Source: Chara braunii (lineage: Eukaryota > Streptophyta > Charophyceae > Charales > Characeae). From it: a stretch of 34,695 bases of DNA. Under the pieces are notes generated by a model, which saw only the letters and a list, made by a program, of their open reading frames with translations, had not been told where the DNA came from and ran no database searches. Each line of letters begins with the position of its first letter. Position 1 is the first letter of the stretch. Position numbers and translations under genes: made by a program. Shown here in pieces: positions 32,641 through 34,695 of the stretch. The stretch lies in the NCBI GenBank assembly GCA_003427395.1, contig BFEA01000274.1, positions 1,053,556 to 1,088,250 of the forward strand, in the 5' to 3' direction.

Positions 32641-33282
32641 GAAGAATCAGCTGTACCTTGCCCAGAGGCCAAATAGTATGCCGTGCTGCGCACGGATGAG
32701 CATAAGATCGAAGCATTAAGACAGCCATCATTTGATGCCCTCACGGTGAATGAGCTGCACACATCCCAAGGTATGAAATCACATCTTGCAGCTCATATCG
32801 AACCCACCATCATGTGGCTGCAAGTCTGAAGCAGTTCAAGTTTTGCATACAGCACGGCTGAGGAAGAGCAAAACACACACCACCTCTCCTATCACCCAAG
32901 GAAATGATAGATGCGTACAGTGTACACACTTGTGACATTTATACTTTTGTAGCATATTGCCATATACTAGTGTAAGAGTCAGACTGTTAGACTATATATT
33001 ATATGCTATATCGCATTACACAGTTATACATTCATATAGCTACTCAAAATTTTGCACATATCGCAGGTGTTGCTCCCTACATTTGCCCCACTTCTCTAGC
33101 CCAGACAAGAGCCAAACAGGCCCCAATGCAACGGAGTGAAAGTTTGTGAAACCTGCACCTACCCTCCCACCGTTGCAAGGGCAAGGGAGTTTATGTCTCA
33201 ATCATGGCAAACCTACCAAACAAGTAAATGCAAGCTGATATGAACTTCATTTTTTCAGTACTATATATCATTATATTAAGAA
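32641..33282. other. Presumed intron or upstream region of the polyphenol oxidase-like gene
   Basis: AT-rich, with no frame on the minus strand that shows the His-rich copper-binding motifs of tyrosinase domains. If the gene is intact its upstream exons lie beyond the window, and the U6 pseudogenes at 33.3-34.0 kb would be intronic. If not, this is simply flanking DNA. Confidence 0.4.
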
Positions 33283-33295
33283 GTCAGGAGGAAGT
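33283..33295 (+). repeat. Target-site duplication (left) of U6 retropseudogene 1
   Basis: GTCAGGAGGAAGT, identical to 33396-33408 on the other side of the U6 copy and its A-rich tail. Confidence 0.9.
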
Positions 33296-33371
33296 GTCCT
33301 TCGGGACATCCGTTATAAATTGGAACGATACAGAGAAGATTAGCATGGCCCCTGCGCAAGGATGACACACG
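33296..33371 (+). pseudogene. U6 snRNA retropseudogene 1 (3'-truncated, A-tailed)
   Basis: Begins exactly at the U6 5' end (GTCCTTCGGGACATCCG, plant-type with shortened C/G runs) and follows U6 through GGAACGATACAGAGAAGATT, AGCATGGCCCCTGCGCAAGG and ATGACACACG. There it breaks off and is replaced by TT plus an A-rich tail (33374-33394). ACAGAGA and the AGC triad are intact. A perfect 13-bp target duplication (33283-33295 and 33396-33408) encloses copy and tail, so the copy was inserted as RNA through LINE-type priming. TATATATC about 30 bases upstream sits where a U6 TATA box would, but no upstream sequence element and no T-run terminator are seen, so it is taken as non-functional. Confidence 0.9.
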
Positions 33372-33395
33372 TTAAAAAAAAAATAAAAAAAAAAT

Positions 33396-33408
33396 GTCAG
33401 GAGGAAGT
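33396..33408 (+). repeat. Target-site duplication (right) of U6 retropseudogene 1
   Basis: GTCAGGAGGAAGT, a perfect match to 33283-33295. Confidence 0.9.
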
Positions 33409-33530
33409 AAGGACGTTAAGGCGAGGTAAACCTTTTGGACCCTTCACATATGCCAAAGTTGTGAAGATACTCGTAGGTTAGGTCCGTTGAGTTAGCTAGT
33501 TATGGTAATATCAGCCTTGGGCACTGGGCC

Positions 33531-33564
<34 letters not shown>

Positions 33565-33640
33565 TCCATCGAGTTAGGTCAAAATTGTCAGGTTGGAGTC
33601 CATTGGTCAGGTCTTCAAGTCCGGTCTGGGTCAAGGTTAA
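33409..33640. other. Spacer with long poly-A tract
   Basis: Contains a 26-base A run (about 33537-33562) after GGGCCTGGTT. No gene is recognisable. The A run could be the tail of another retroposed fragment, but no target duplication was identified. Confidence 0.5.
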
Positions 33641-33644
33641 GGTG

Positions 33645-33835
33645 TGGGATAGAGTCTGGCCTTCGGCCTATAACCTAGGCCAGTGGGCCCAGAGTGTGCA
33701 GAGTTTGGCAAATAGCCTAGGCCAGTTTGAGCCCAGAATGTACCACTGGTACTGGAAAGGAAGGTCAGGATGTGGGATAGAGTTTGGCAGATAACCCACA
33801 CCAGTAGGGCCAGAATGTATCACTGTACTGGGAAG
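33645..33835. repeat. Degenerate ~62-bp tandem repeat, three units
   Basis: GTGGGATAGAGT(C/T)TGGC occurs at about 33646 and 33770, and GCAGAGTTTGGC at about 33707 in between. Each is followed by ATA(A/G)CC(T/C)A, a CCAGT and a GGGCC(C)AGA(G/A)TGT block. The last two end in ATGTA(C/T)CACTG(G)TACTGG. It directly precedes the target duplication of the second U6 copy. Confidence 0.7.
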
Positions 33836-33849
33836 AAAGCGCAATAGGT

Positions 33850-33956
33850 GTCCTTCAAGACATCCGTTAAAATTGGTACCGAATCTACCGATACAGAGAA
33901 GATTAGCATGGCCCCTGTGCAAGAATGACACACATAAGTCGAGAAATGGTCCCAAA
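33850..33956 (+). pseudogene. U6 snRNA retropseudogene 2 (near full length)
   Basis: Runs from GTCCTTCAAGACATCCGTTA to CACATAAGTCGAGAAATGGT and CCC, so it covers essentially the whole U6. The 5' stem is weakened by CGGG to CAAG. A 9-bp tandem duplication (TACCGAATC/TACCGATAC, about 33877-33894) interrupts the segment before ACAGAGA. ACAGAGA and AGC are intact; CGCAAGG is changed to TGCAAGA. An A-rich tail (about 33953-33974) follows. Near-identical 12-bp flanks, AAGCGCAATAGG (33837-33848) and AAGCGCAATGGG (33986-33997), mark a target duplication. It is an older insertion than copy 1. Confidence 0.85.
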
Positions 33957-33999
33957 ATAAAGAAAAAGAAAAAAGAACTTTAAAGAAGCGCAATGGGCC

Positions 34000-34508
34000 T
34001 ACGAATCCAGGAACCATGGGGTTTGAAAAAGGGATTGACCTCACTCCAGCAGGTAGGTAGATGGGTGGAAACTAGTGTGTCTGGTGACTGGCTACTATCT
34101 GGGAAAGCTGCTGGTGCACCTGGTAGTTTGTGCTCAGGGGACAGGGCGGTTACCCATACATTTATTAACTAATACCAGTCTTTGAATCATAAGTTGGACC
34201 AGTTACTGAACATAAGTGTATACCAGCAATGATTCAGAACTGGAATGGAGTGTCACAGAAGAGTGGCACTAGCATTCCCTGGTGATCACTGTAGGAGGAG
34301 GTTAAACTGCTGAAGACTGACATTGCCGTGAAGGGGAGCAGCATTGGAGTTGGGAGTTGATTGTGAAAGACTGAGCGATGTTAGCATACGTGAGAGCAGC
34401 AACTGCATTCTTGGAGGTGGAGTTGAGTGGCCCAACATTTCCAGAGGTTGGCGTTGAGGGCACTGGTCCAGCAACAGTGGGTGGCGCTGCACTCCATGTT
34501 CATTGGAT
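34000..34508. other. Spacer without recognisable gene
   Basis: Short frames only. Nothing recognisable on either strand. Confidence 0.5.
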
Positions 34509-34601
34509 AGAATCAAATGATTGCAGACATAGCACAATGACTCCGGGCACACACACACACACAGAATCAAGTGAGTGCAGACATAGCACAATGACTCCAG
34601 G

Positions 34602-34638
<37 letters not shown>
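34509..34638. repeat. Duplicated unit with (CA)n microsatellite
   Basis: GAATCAA(A/G)TGA(T/G)TGCAGACAT and AGCACAATGACTCC(G/A)GGCAC occur twice in tandem (about 34509 and 34564). Each is followed by a CA run, short in the first and about 36 bases in the second. Confidence 0.9.

Positions 34639-34695
<57 letters not shown>
34639..34695. repeat. (GA)n microsatellite at window end
   Basis: A pure GA run joined directly to the preceding CA run. The window ends inside it, as it also begins inside a GA run. Confidence 0.97.

Noticed and set aside
32607-32656. Candidate 50-bp intron with donor GGCAAG/GTACAG just upstream of the DWL exon
   Set aside because: Shorter than normal plant introns, and the peptide upstream of it does not resemble the polyphenol oxidase catalytic domain.
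33262-33295. TATATATC about 30 bp before U6 copy 1 as a Pol III promoter
   Set aside because: No plant upstream sequence element is visible, the sequence belongs to the pre-insertion target, and the gene lacks its 3' end and T-run terminator.
33668-33955. 95-codon minus frame across the second U6 copy
   Set aside because: Antisense of U6 pseudogene 2 and the ~62-bp repeat, without a domain.
34286-34636. 116-codon minus frame beginning with Cys-Val repeats
   Set aside because: Its start is the translated (CA)n run and the rest is the duplicated low-complexity unit. No family resemblance.
1-34695. CRISPR arrays, bacterial operons, riboswitches, rRNA genes
   Set aside because: No regular direct repeats with unique spacers, no densely packed genes and no rRNA-like blocks were seen. 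The hairpin array at 7.0-7.8 kb has cores too short and spacers too similar in role to suggest CRISPR.

Overview
This looks like plant nuclear DNA. Three observations support that. (1) The only long, convincing reading frame, on the minus strand at about 31.0-32.6 kb, carries the two C-terminal domains that follow the catalytic domain in plant polyphenol oxidases (the DWL and KFDV-type domains). (2) There are three copies of U6 snRNA sequence, two with the plant-style 5' end. (3) The rest is mobile-element debris, microsatellites and AT-rich spacer. I cannot name the species. A seed-free or early-branching land plant is only a guess. The window starts and ends inside (GA)n runs.

Layout. 1-2370: two ~0.94-kb direct copies bounded by (GA)n. 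2371-6120: no recognisable gene. 6120-6740: five degenerate ~125-bp tandem units of alternating type. 7030-7760: seven copies of a conserved 11-base core, the last five about 77 bp apart, most of them with complementary flanks of differing sequence. 7760-12200: mostly featureless, with a weak SAP-like open stretch near 10.3 kb. 12200-18250: a degenerate Penelope-like retroelement on the minus strand, flanked by long direct repeats; its order is zinc knuckle, coiled coil, GIY-YIG nuclease, then reverse transcriptase. 18250-21840: spacer with a gag-like remnant at 19.4-20.0 kb. 21841-22589: a non-autonomous hAT-like element with terminal inverted repeats and an 8-bp target duplication. 22590-27560: AT-rich spacer, then unrecognised sequence. 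27560-30300: a diverged U6-like copy and decayed Cys/His-rich coding remnants on the minus strand. 30984-32606: last exon of a polyphenol-oxidase-like gene. 33283-33997: two U6 retropseudogenes with target-site duplications. 34509-34695: duplicated CA/GA microsatellite.

How it fits together: one probable host gene end sits beside a stretch shaped by retrotransposition. The U6 copies show LINE-type hallmarks (A-rich tail, target duplication). The Penelope-like element is dead by many stops and frameshifts and has a changed catalytic aspartate. The copper-binding tyrosinase exons expected upstream of the polyphenol-oxidase exon were not found between 32.6 kb and the window end.
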